DNA from: JAHDHW01 sp965220465
GTDB lineage: Bacteria > Bacteroidota > Bacteroidia > Chitinophagales > Saprospiraceae
Length of the DNA stretch: 64,000 nt
Reading direction: 5' to 3'
Assembly (NCBI GenBank): GCA_965220465.1
Contig: CBDCPZ010000015.1
Span: 1 to 64,000, forward strand
Shown here: one piece after another, positions 46,008 through 53,553 of the stretch
Layout: the number at the start of each line of letters is the position of its first letter
Position numbering within the stretch: the stretch's first letter is position 1
Position numbers and translations under genes: made by a program
Notes under the pieces: model-generated
Told to the model about the DNA's origin: nothing
The model's input: only the letters and a program-made list of their open reading frames with translations
The model's database searches: none

Positions 46008-46036
46008 CAAAGATAATTTTAAAAACGAAAATCAAA
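46008..46036 (-). promoter_or_regulatory. Bacteroidota-type promoter of the S9 peptidase gene
   Basis: On the minus strand TTTG (46033-46036) and TATCTTTG (46008-46015) are separated by 17 bases, matching TTTG-N17-23-TAnnTTTG. The minus-7 element ends about 25 bases before the ATG at 45982. Confidence 0.7.
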
Positions 46037-46229
46037 TAACGGAATTCCAAAAGTTTTATACTAAAACCGACATAAACAGCACTCTTTTACGAGTTGGGGT
46101 TCCTTACCTTTCAATCGAAAAAACAACCCATTCAATCATTTAAAAGACCAGTTGAATCGAAAGAACTTTCAATCCATAAACAAAACATAGAAATTAAGGT
46201 TACTATTTAAAATTAAAAAAATAGAAACC

Positions 46230-46400
46230 ATGAAAAAGTCATTTGAAAGTAGGCTTGAAGCCATCGACTGGATCGCTAATAATGTAGAAAATGAAGCACA
46301 ATTTGAAGTCCTTCGTGAGCAGTTAAATTACAGCTTTATTTATACCGGAACTTACTTCGTGAAGTTGGGCAAGCTAAACCTTGAAGTTGAAATTGTCTGA
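46230..46400 (+). CDS. Small protein, paralogue of 48133-48333 (56 aa)
   Basis: A 56-residue gene with ATG at 46230, after an A-rich leader. It is clearly homologous to the 66-residue protein at 48133-48333: MKKSF(E/A)S, 'AI(D/E)W(I/L)A', 'QFE(V/A)LRE(Q/H)L', 'F.Y.GTYF(V/L)K', '(L/I)EVEI'. The chain looks like a short helical then beta-strand fold with no signal peptide. It lies on the plus strand immediately downstream of the opposing VWA gene's 3' end. Family and function are unknown to me. The clear paralogy shows the gene is real. Confidence 0.75.
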   Translation: MKKSFESRLEAIDWIANNVENEAQFEVLREQLNYSFIYTGTYFVKLGKLNLEVEIV

Positions 46401-46457
46401 TTTTTATTTATATTATTTCCATTGTAAAAAAGCAACTCTTTTTTGTTGATCTGCGCG

Positions 46458-47864
46458 TTAAAAACTGCTTGTCTTTTCAACTGTTTCTCCTTCTTTCACG
46501 ATTATAGTGAACTTATCTTTTTTCCCTTTATGGATTCCCAAAGTCGTCAGGCTAACTTCATAAGTTCCCAGATTTAAGAGAAATTGCTTTGGATTATTGG
46601 TTTCTCTGGTATAGGTTCTGCCGCTTGCAACGATAGTTTTACTTTCCACTTCAGCTATTTTGACTACAGCATCGACTAATCCGCTTGCACTATTCGCCCC
46701 AATCAAAGCAATCCCAGTCTTAAAATTGTGCTCCACATAAATCGTATCATTGCCTTTGACTTCTACATTTTCAATCAGCTTTTTAGTTTCCAATCCTTTC
46801 ATCACAAGTGCCTGGACCTTTACATCATAAATTCCCGGATTAACTTCGTACACATCGGATCTTCCATAGGTTCGTCCTCTTGCTGCGGATTTTCCGTCAC
46901 TTTTTGAATAAATATTTACTGTCGCATCCCAGCCTTCGCCATTATTTAAAGTTTTTACAATTATTTTCCCACCATCAAAACTTACGGTGTGGTGGGCAAT
47001 TGAATCACCAAAACTTTGTAATCCCGATAGTAAAATGGGATCTACATCGCTGCCTCCCAAAGGTCTAACTTCAATATCATATTTACCTGCTGGAAGAAAA
47101 AGGAAGGAAGTATCGCGATAAGTTCTTGAAGCTTCGACACCATTTTTTGTTCCTGCTTCGTATGCTTTCACATACGCGTCAATTGCTTCACCGTTTTTTA
47201 CTGCATAAATCGAAAAATTGCCGGCCGGATCATCGATTGTTGCGGTGGTTGCTTCAAAAAGAACGTCTGTCAATCCACTAGCATCTGCAGCATCGTAGTA
47301 TTGTCCATCGCCTGCATATGCGGCACATTTTAGCTGCTCTGTTTCATCATCTTTCAATCCAAAACCGATAATGTGCAATTTAAAATCAATGCCTTCTTCA
47401 CGAGCGGCTTTCACGACTTCGCAAATATTTCCACCACAAGATTCGATGCCATCAGTCACCAAAATAATGGTTGCTTTCATATTTGTACTTCGCAGGGTAT
47501 CAATCACTTGTATCGCAGAATATGCCAAAGGCGTTTTGCCCAGAGGTTTGATTTTTTTCAAAGATTGATTGACCTTCGTTTTATTATTGTCACCTACATT
47601 TACTAAAAATTCGACATCCTCGCAGTCTCCTTTTGTTCGGTGACCGTATGCTACAAGGCCGATTTGCTGATTTTGAGGAAGGCTATCAACTGTGCTGGAC
47701 AAAACGTTTGCAGCAATTTCCATTTTAGTTTTTCCCTCCATCTGTCCCCACATCGAGCCACTGGCATCATAAATAAATATAATTGGAGAAGGGTTTAAAG
47801 TATCTTGTCCATTAAGCAAACTGAACATGCTAAGTACCAACAGGAGGGTGGCAAATTGTTTCAT
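46458..47864 (-). CDS. Secreted von Willebrand factor A protein with three repeats
   Basis: A 468-residue exported protein. The signal peptide ends near residue 20. Residues about 27-215 are a VWA domain with an intact MIDAS motif DASGS (Asp33, Ser35, Ser37), 'KPLGKTPLAYS' (Thr) and 'TIILVTDGIESCGG' (Asp). Residues about 215-468 hold three similar units: each has an adhesive beta pattern with 'SRTYRD', 'GRTYGRSD' or 'GRTYTRE' and then '(P/L)(A/G)(G/I)(K/Y)YD(I/V)(E/K)V'. The domain probably binds a ligand or another protein at the surface through metal. It is flanked by two paralogous small genes on the opposite strand. Confidence 0.82.
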   Translation of the reverse strand: MKQFATLLLVLSMFSLLNGQDTLNPSPIIFIYDASGSMWGQMEGKTKMEIAANVLSSTVDSLPQNQQIGLVAYGHRTKGDCEDVEFLVNVGDNNKTKVNQSLKKIKPLGKTPLAYSAIQVIDTLRSTNMKATIILVTDGIESCGGNICEVVKAAREEGIDFKLHIIGFGLKDDETEQLKCAAYAGDGQYYDAADASGLTDVLFEATTATIDDPAGNFSIYAVKNGEAIDAYVKAYEAGTKNGVEASRTYRDTSFLFLPAGKYDIEVRPLGGSDVDPILLSGLQSFGDSIAHHTVSFDGGKIIVKTLNNGEGWDATVNIYSKSDGKSAARGRTYGRSDVYEVNPGIYDVKVQALVMKGLETKKLIENVEVKGNDTIYVEHNFKTGIALIGANSASGLVDAVVKIAEVESKTIVASGRTYTRETNNPKQFLLNLGTYEVSLTTLGIHKGKKDKFTIIVKEGETVEKTSSF

Positions 47865-47884
47865 GTTTTTGGTTTTTTGCTATC

Positions 47885-47892
47885 CAAAAATA
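47885..47892 (-). promoter_or_regulatory. Probable minus-7 element for the VWA gene
   Basis: TATTTTTG on the minus strand matches TAnnTTTG and lies about 20 bases before the ATG at 47864. A TTTG at 47916-47919 gives a spacer of 23 bases, at the long end of the usual range. Confidence 0.5.
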
Positions 47893-48132
47893 ACGAAAAA
47901 ATATTAATCTGTTTACAAAAAAGTCAATACAAAAACAATTTTCTTTAGCCTGAATTTTCTTTTATTTTTAATCAGATTTATCCAAACTAATTTTTTAAAT
48001 AAACGTTAAAGGAATAAACCATATTCAATAAAAATGTCGTTTGAATAAGTTAAATGTATAATTTAATAAAAAGTACTTTCAAACTTGAAAAAAAAGTTTG
48101 ATATTACAGTGAAATTATAAAACCCACAACAT

Positions 48133-48333
48133 ATGAAAAAATCGTTTGCTAGCAAAAGCAATGCTATTGAATGGCTTGCAAAAGAAGTAGGAAACAAACG
48201 TCAGTTTGAAGCGCTTCGTGAACACTTAAACAATGGCTTCAATTATGATGGAACCTACTTCCTCAAATTTAAAAAGCGAAATATTGAAGTTGAAATAGGC
48301 GACGATGAAAGCGCTTTTTTGGAAATCATTTAA
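48133..48333 (+). CDS. Small protein, paralogue of 46230-46400 (66 aa)
   Basis: A 66-residue protein with ATG at 48133, homologous to the 56-residue one at 46230 but with ten more C-terminal residues (GDDESAFLEII). The central part 'QFEALREHLNNGFNYDGTYF' is best conserved. No signal peptide or membrane helix. It ends at 48333, exactly where the stop of the opposing histidine kinase gene begins. Upstream is a small inverted repeat (CAAACTT...AAGTTTG, about 48080-48100). Confidence 0.72.
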   Translation: MKKSFASKSNAIEWLAKEVGNKRQFEALREHLNNGFNYDGTYFLKFKKRNIEVEIGDDESAFLEII

Positions 48334-49803
48334 CTATCCCGAGTACGCAGGTAATTGAAAGAAGAAAGTAGTGCCTTCATTCATTCGGCTATTCACGCGG
48401 ATGGTTGCGTCGTGGAGTTCCAGTATTTTTTTCACAATGGCTAATCCAAGACCGGCACCTTGTTGCTTTTCATTATTGACACGCTCGGACTGACGATATC
48501 TTTCAAAAATAAAAGACTGTTCGTTTTCCGGAATTCCTGGCCCTGTGTCAGCGATTTTCACTTCAACCGTTTTGTTCATTTCTTCCAAAGCAATCGTTAC
48601 ATTACCACCTTCAGGTGTGAACTTCAGCGCATTGTCCATCAGGTTTTGAATCACACGTTCGACCAAACCGACATCTGCAAAGACCATTGGAAGGTCTGGC
48701 GACATATCCAGCTTCATGTTTATCTTTTTGTCAGACGCAAGAATCTGGTATTTTTGAAAAATATCTTGAGCCAGTTCTGTTATAAAAAAAGGTTCTTTGC
48801 TGGGTTGAATTTGCCTGGCTTCCAGTTTTGAATATTCAAATAGTTGAGCGATTAAACCGGATAACTTTTCGGAGCTGTTTAAAACAATTTCCAAATATTG
48901 CTTCCTTTTTTCAGGGCTTAGGGATTCATCTTTCATCAGCAATGTTTCCACATAACCTTGTTGAATAGCCAGCGGAGTCCTTAAATCATGTGAAACATTG
49001 GCAATCAACTCTTTGCGAAGATTTTCTACCGATTTCAACTCGTCGATATTCGTCACAATCGTATCTGCCATATCATTGAAAGTATCCGCCAGCAAGGTCA
49101 TTTCTCCTTTGTTTTTATCCGTAACCCTGGCTTGCAAATCGCCTTCTTTAAAACGCCTGACCGTCTCAATGATTTTTCTGAGATTTCTGGTCAACAACCA
49201 AATGGCCAAAAGACCAATGATCAACGCTCCAATCAACGCTACAAAAAACATGTTGCTGCCCAGTTTAAGCATATAACTTCCAAACAAAGTAGAAGTCACC
49301 GCCGCTTGTTCTTCGCTTGCCAATATTATATAAACATAGCCTGTCAATTGTTCGCCTTCTATAATCGGTGCAGCAGAAAACACATTCAATTTATCGGGGT
49401 GCCGCGGATCATCACCTTTGATAAAAGGTTTTTCTTCTGCTTCAATAAATTGTTGAATTGGCTTCAAATTAACTTTTTCCAGTTTCACCTTTTTGTATGG
49501 TGCAACGTATGTGATGATATTTCCATCTGTATCCAGCAGATAAACTTCGACGCTCGGATTCAGTACCATCATCGAATGCATAATGTCTTGAATTGCCAGC
49601 GTGTCAACCTTTCCATTTACCAAAGGCTTTACTTCTTTGACAGTACTCTCAGCGATATTTCCATACAAACGCTGATTGACTTCCTGCAAATATTGACCAG
49701 CGACATAGCCGGTTATAAAAACGTACATCACACCCAGCACAATTAAAAGCCCAAGAAGGGTGGCTGATATTTTCCAATAAAGTGAATTATTTCTTTTTGT
49801 CAT
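48334..49803 (-). CDS. Sensor histidine kinase
   Basis: A 489-residue inner-membrane kinase. A first membrane helix (about 12-32) and a second (about 183-205, 'FFVALIGALIIGLLAIWLL') frame a periplasmic sensor domain; a HAMP domain follows. The phospho-acceptor is in NVSHDLRTPLAIQQGYVETL, with N-box NLMDNALKFTPEGG, G1 IADTGPGIPENE and G2 GAGLGLAIVKK. All catalytic boxes are intact. The response regulator gene lies four bases upstream on the same strand, so they are one two-component system. The signal is unknown. Confidence 0.95.
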   Translation of the reverse strand: MTKRNNSLYWKISATLLGLLIVLGVMYVFITGYVAGQYLQEVNQRLYGNIAESTVKEVKPLVNGKVDTLAIQDIMHSMMVLNPSVEVYLLDTDGNIITYVAPYKKVKLEKVNLKPIQQFIEAEEKPFIKGDDPRHPDKLNVFSAAPIIEGEQLTGYVYIILASEEQAAVTSTLFGSYMLKLGSNMFFVALIGALIIGLLAIWLLTRNLRKIIETVRRFKEGDLQARVTDKNKGEMTLLADTFNDMADTIVTNIDELKSVENLRKELIANVSHDLRTPLAIQQGYVETLLMKDESLSPEKRKQYLEIVLNSSEKLSGLIAQLFEYSKLEARQIQPSKEPFFITELAQDIFQKYQILASDKKINMKLDMSPDLPMVFADVGLVERVIQNLMDNALKFTPEGGNVTIALEEMNKTVEVKIADTGPGIPENEQSFIFERYRQSERVNNEKQQGAGLGLAIVKKILELHDATIRVNSRMNEGTTFFFQLPAYSG

Positions 49804-49807
49804 GGCA

Positions 49808-50512
49808 TTATAATTCTTCGTTAAAACGATACCCTACTCCCCAACTTGTTAGAATGTAAGTCGGATTCTGAATATCGGGTTCAATTTTCCCTCTAAGTCG
49901 GTTGATGTGGGAATTTACAGTATGTTCATACCCTTCAAAATCATAACCCCAAACGAGATTCAAAATCCGGGAGCGGTCGTAACTTTTTCCGGGGTGAGAT
50001 GCTAAAAGACTGAGTAATTCAAATTCTTTTGGGGAAAGTTCAACTCTGTTTTCTTTAATCGTCACTTTTCGTTTATCGAGATCAATAGCCATTTCTCCAA
50101 ATTTCAATAAACTTGATTTTTGAGCTTGAGTCAGGTTGGCTTCGATCATTTCCATCCTTCTAAAAATAGCTTTAACCCTGGCGATAAATTCACGAACGCT
50201 GAATGGTTTGGTGAGGTAATCGTCGGCGCCCATTTCCAAACCGAGTACTTTGTCAATTTCCTCTGCTTTGGCGGTAAGCATCAGTATTGGTGTTTGATTT
50301 TCTTTAGCACGCAATCTGCGGCAGATTTCCATTCCGTCGGGGCCAGGGAGCATCACATCGAGGATAATTAAATCATACTTGTTGCTCAATGCTTTTTGCA
50401 AACCTACGTTGCCATCATATGCTTTGTCCAATTCACAATCCAGATCTTTGAGGTGAATTTCTAAAAGATCCACGATATCCCGATCGTCTTCAACAACTAA
50501 GACTTTTTTCAT
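49808..50512 (-). CDS. OmpR/PhoB-family response regulator
   Basis: A 234-residue regulator with receiver domain (acidic pair in VVEDDRD, phospho-acceptor Asp52 in IILDVMLPGPDG, 'LTAKAEE', Lys in DDYLTKPFS) and a winged-helix DNA-binding domain ('VELSPKEFELLSLLASHPGK', 'LNLVWGYDFEGYEHTVNSHI', 'RGKIEPD', 'GVGYRFNEE'). It is the first gene of the pair with the histidine kinase at 48334. It probably controls genes for the condition sensed by the kinase. A TATTTTTG element is found upstream. Confidence 0.95.
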   Translation of the reverse strand: MKKVLVVEDDRDIVDLLEIHLKDLDCELDKAYDGNVGLQKALSNKYDLIILDVMLPGPDGMEICRRLRAKENQTPILMLTAKAEEIDKVLGLEMGADDYLTKPFSVREFIARVKAIFRRMEMIEANLTQAQKSSLLKFGEMAIDLDKRKVTIKENRVELSPKEFELLSLLASHPGKSYDRSRILNLVWGYDFEGYEHTVNSHINRLRGKIEPDIQNPTYILTSWGVGYRFNEEL

Positions 50513-50572
50513 AAAAAATTGTTTTATAAATAGTTAGACGGAATTTTCAATAAATTCTTTCCGTCACTTAAA

Positions 50573-50580
50573 CAAAAATA
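50573..50580 (-). promoter_or_regulatory. Probable minus-7 element of the two-component operon
   Basis: TATTTTTG on the minus strand matches TAnnTTTG, about 60 bases before the regulator start at 50512. A TTTG at 50595-50598 leaves a short spacer of 14 bases, so this is tentative. Confidence 0.4.
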
Positions 50581-50882
50581 GGCTTCTACTATCACAAAAC
50601 TATCACAGAAGTTTATAGGAAGTATAATCTGCTTTTTTTAAATCAATCTTCCCTTTCCCTAAATTACCTTTTCCTCACCGGTTAAATGTCAAATCACGGA
50701 CAAAGATTCAAACTCAAAACAATCTACCAACTGTTACCAAAAAATTAAAACAAAACAATAAAATGTTCATAATCAACAATTTACAATTACAAACCAGCAA
50801 CTTCTAACTATTTAACTTCAAACTATTCTTCTCCGTGACACTCTTGTTAATCTTCCGTGAATCCTTTATGACAGGCTGCATT

Positions 50883-50890
50883 TACCTTTG
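50883..50890 (+). promoter_or_regulatory. Probable minus-7 element of the spondin gene
   Basis: TACCTTTG matches TAnnTTTG and lies 44 bases before the ATG at 50935. No good TTTG at minus 33 is visible. Confidence 0.45.
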
Positions 50891-50934
50891 TTTTTGAAAA
50901 TGTAATATTCCTTTAAATTAAAAATTTTATAAAA

Positions 50935-52230
50935 ATGGCAACACTTAAAAACGTGGTACTTTTGATTGGAATTCTGGCTTTTACAGCAACTTCTTGTAAA
51001 AAAGAGGACAATACACCAACCCCAACAAAAACGGCAAACTTCACTGTTACTATCGAAAATGTCATGGAAAGCAAAGCATATATGGCTAACGGTACATCGG
51101 GATTGCTCATGCCTGGTGAATCTGAATCATTTACTTTCAATGCCGGTATCGGAAGCTACCTTTCGTTTGCAACCATGTTTGTACAATCCAATGATTTATT
51201 TTACGGATTTGGAGAAACTGGAATGGCACTTTATGACGGAAGTGGTGATGCAATAACAGGAGACGTCACAGCGATGGTTGAACTTTGGGATGCCGGCACA
51301 GAGGTCAATGAAGAGCCAGGAGTTGGCCCGAATCAAGCGCCTCGTCAAAGTGGGCCAAACACAGGAGACGATGAAAATGGCACGGTAGAACTTATTCAGG
51401 ATATTAATGATGGATTTACTTATCCGATTACTAATACAATTATCAAAGTAAGCATCTCTCATGATGGTGGAACTGAATTCACGGCTACCCTCGAAAATAT
51501 CTCAGGTAGTTCAACATTGCCAACTCCATTTGCACCAGGTGTTTGGGTGGTTCATGATGGAAACGTTCAGTTATTTACCGCAGGAGAATCAAGTCCAAAT
51601 GGCATGGAAGGCTTGGCTGAAGATGGAACTAATCAAACTTTAGCTGATGATTTAGCTGCTGGAACTGGATATGTTTCTCCTTTTGCACCGGGTGTATTTG
51701 TAGTACACGAAAAAGATGAAATGCCCTTATTTATAAATGGACAACCTGATTTTGGTGACGGGTTGGAAGGATTAGCGGAGGATGGTGACCCTTCAGGTTT
51801 GGACGGTACTTTGAAAGGACTAACTGGCTTAATAGCAACCGGTGTTTTTAATACACCAACAGGAGCGGGAGGTCCTGGCCCATTACTTCCAGGAAACACT
51901 TATACTTTTTCATTTGAAGCAGAAGAAGGAGATTATTTAAATTTTGCGACGATGCTTGTGCACAGCAATGATTTATTTTATGCTTTTGATGATAACGGAA
52001 TTGCTCTTTTTAATAATAGAACTGCTGTCACTGGAAATCTGACTTCGTCAATTCAACTTTGGGACGCAGGAACAGAAGTCAACGAATATCCTGGCGCAGG
52101 AAATAACCAACCAGCAAGAGGTGGAGCAGACAGTGGTGTTGATGAAAACGGAAATGTACAACCAGTAAATGATAGTTTTTCATATCCTACAGTTAGTTCA
52201 GCCATTGAGGTTACAATTCAAGCACAATAA
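50935..52230 (+). CDS. Spondin-domain lipoprotein with duplicated domain
   Basis: A 431-residue lipoprotein with lipobox 'AFTATSCKKEDN'. Two spondin_N-like domains are seen, about residues 28-205 and 290-431, sharing 'G.(Y/D)L.FATM(F/L)V.SNDLFY.F' and 'LWDAGTEVNE.PG.G.NQ..R'. Between them a shorter unit is also repeated: 'PFAPGVWVVHDGNVQLF' with 'GLAEDGTN', and 'PFAPGVFVVHEKDEMPLF' with 'GLAEDGDP'. In animals spondin domains bind matrix; the bacterial role is unknown. It is secreted to the cell surface and followed by an intrinsic terminator, so monocistronic. Confidence 0.85.
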   Translation: MATLKNVVLLIGILAFTATSCKKEDNTPTPTKTANFTVTIENVMESKAYMANGTSGLLMPGESESFTFNAGIGSYLSFATMFVQSNDLFYGFGETGMALYDGSGDAITGDVTAMVELWDAGTEVNEEPGVGPNQAPRQSGPNTGDDENGTVELIQDINDGFTYPITNTIIKVSISHDGGTEFTATLENISGSSTLPTPFAPGVWVVHDGNVQLFTAGESSPNGMEGLAEDGTNQTLADDLAAGTGYVSPFAPGVFVVHEKDEMPLFINGQPDFGDGLEGLAEDGDPSGLDGTLKGLTGLIATGVFNTPTGAGGPGPLLPGNTYTFSFEAEEGDYLNFATMLVHSNDLFYAFDDNGIALFNNRTAVTGNLTSSIQLWDAGTEVNEYPGAGNNQPARGGADSGVDENGNVQPVNDSFSYPTVSSAIEVTIQAQ

Positions 52231-52252
52231 GTGTTGTTCTGAGTAATTCTTC

Positions 52253-52284
52253 AAGGGAAACTTCGCGGGGAGTTTCCCTTTTTT
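52253..52284 (+). terminator. Intrinsic terminator of the spondin gene
   Basis: The arms AAGGGAAACT (52253-52262) and AGTTTCCCTT (52271-52280) pair perfectly around an 8-base loop, and TTTT follows. It lies 23 bases after the stop. Confidence 0.9.
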
Positions 52285-52486
52285 AGTATTAAAAAATAGA
52301 AAACTATATTTTCACCTTCGAACGAAATTCTATATCCTCTTGTTATTCTGATGAAGTAGCTGAGCATGAGTTTTTATTTTCTGGTATTTTACAGCAAAGA
52401 CTAGAAAACCTATAATTTCACAATAATTCTTATTAACATTATTTATTGATTCTCAGAAAGTTATTATAAAACGGACAACTGTCAAA

Positions 52487-53527
52487 ATGATCAGCAACAA
52501 AATAGTGATTGGACAAATCGATACGGGAATACACCCTGATCTCCCCTATCTTTCAGATTATACCATTCATTTAACCACGCTTGACAAGAATGGAAATCTC
52601 TGTAGCACAACTAAAGCCCATAAAGGAGATTTTCATGGTAGTCATGTGGCATCAATCATATGCGGCTCCTTTTATAATGATAACTTACCTTCTGTAAATG
52701 AGATTCATGGTATTTCTATCCCCCGATTGGGTAAAACCATTCTTTGTTTATTAAGAGCCTTAGACATCATATTAACCTCAAATATTCGAGTTCTTTGTCT
52801 TCCGATTGGGATCAATTTACCAACTCCTATTTTCAGATCTTTTATAAAAGCATTGAAAGCTAAAGGAATGCTTGTAGTTGCACCATCTGGCAATAAAGGA
52901 AAAGGGACAGTTTTGACTCCGGGATCGTATCCGGAAGTTTTGACTGTTGGAGCATTGACTCAGGAAGGAAATGTGGCCAGCTATTCCGGGCGAAGTTTGG
53001 GAGAAATGGAAACTGGCAGAAAACCTGATATTTTTGTCCGAGGCGAATTTCCTGATCCAACTGACCCTGGTTCTGGCAAAACGATTTATGGAACATCAAT
53101 GTCCTGTGCTTTTATAGCCGGAAAAGCTGCCCGTATTTGGAATATGTTTCCCGAAGCAACTTTGAAGGAGGTAATGACTAAATTGGAAATTGATTCAACA
53201 GTGCAACCAATTATTCCTCGATTTTTAAGAGAACGATATATTGATGCTCGTTTAAAAACAGCTCTGAATCAAATCGGCCCTGATGAGAAAGCAGAAGGAA
53301 TTATTATTTCAGGAAAAGTGAATAAAACAAATATAGAAATCTTTTCAATCAACAAATTGCTGGCAGAAGTGGAAGAAATGGCGGGTTGCTCTCCGATAGA
53401 AGTGAATTATTTTAAAATTGATAATGTGGTTTATCTTCAAGCCACAAGTTCTTTTTTCAAGACGTTGTTGCAACACCGTGGACTCTATTGTGCACAGGCT
53501 GTTGATGTGAGTATGTTTGATATGTAA
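52487..53527 (+). CDS. S8 subtilase without signal peptide
   Basis: A 346-residue serine protease. Catalytic residues are Asp12 (GQIDTGIHP), His50 (FHGSHVAS), oxyanion Asn136 (APSGNKG) and Ser204 (YGTSMSCAFIAGKAA); the usual 'SPHVAG' after the serine is replaced. There is no signal peptide or propeptide before the catalytic Asp, so it is probably cytoplasmic or exported by another route. About 100 C-terminal residues (from 245) form a separate alpha/beta segment of unknown role. It converges on the giant-protein operon with 26 bases between stops, so its transcription is independent. Confidence 0.88.
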   Translation: MISNKIVIGQIDTGIHPDLPYLSDYTIHLTTLDKNGNLCSTTKAHKGDFHGSHVASIICGSFYNDNLPSVNEIHGISIPRLGKTILCLLRALDIILTSNIRVLCLPIGINLPTPIFRSFIKALKAKGMLVVAPSGNKGKGTVLTPGSYPEVLTVGALTQEGNVASYSGRSLGEMETGRKPDIFVRGEFPDPTDPGSGKTIYGTSMSCAFIAGKAARIWNMFPEATLKEVMTKLEIDSTVQPIIPRFLRERYIDARLKTALNQIGPDEKAEGIIISGKVNKTNIEIFSINKLLAEVEEMAGCSPIEVNYFKIDNVVYLQATSSFFKTLLQHRGLYCAQAVDVSMFDM

Positions 53528-53553
53528 ATAGTTTTTCATTCAAATGAAGCCCC

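Larger units (their letters stand above)
50513..50934. other. Intergenic region with divergent promoters
   Basis: About 420 bases between the divergent response regulator and spondin genes. It contains a minus-7 element facing each side and no open frame worth calling. The middle (about 50700-50800) is A/C-rich with no recognised structure. Confidence 0.6.
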
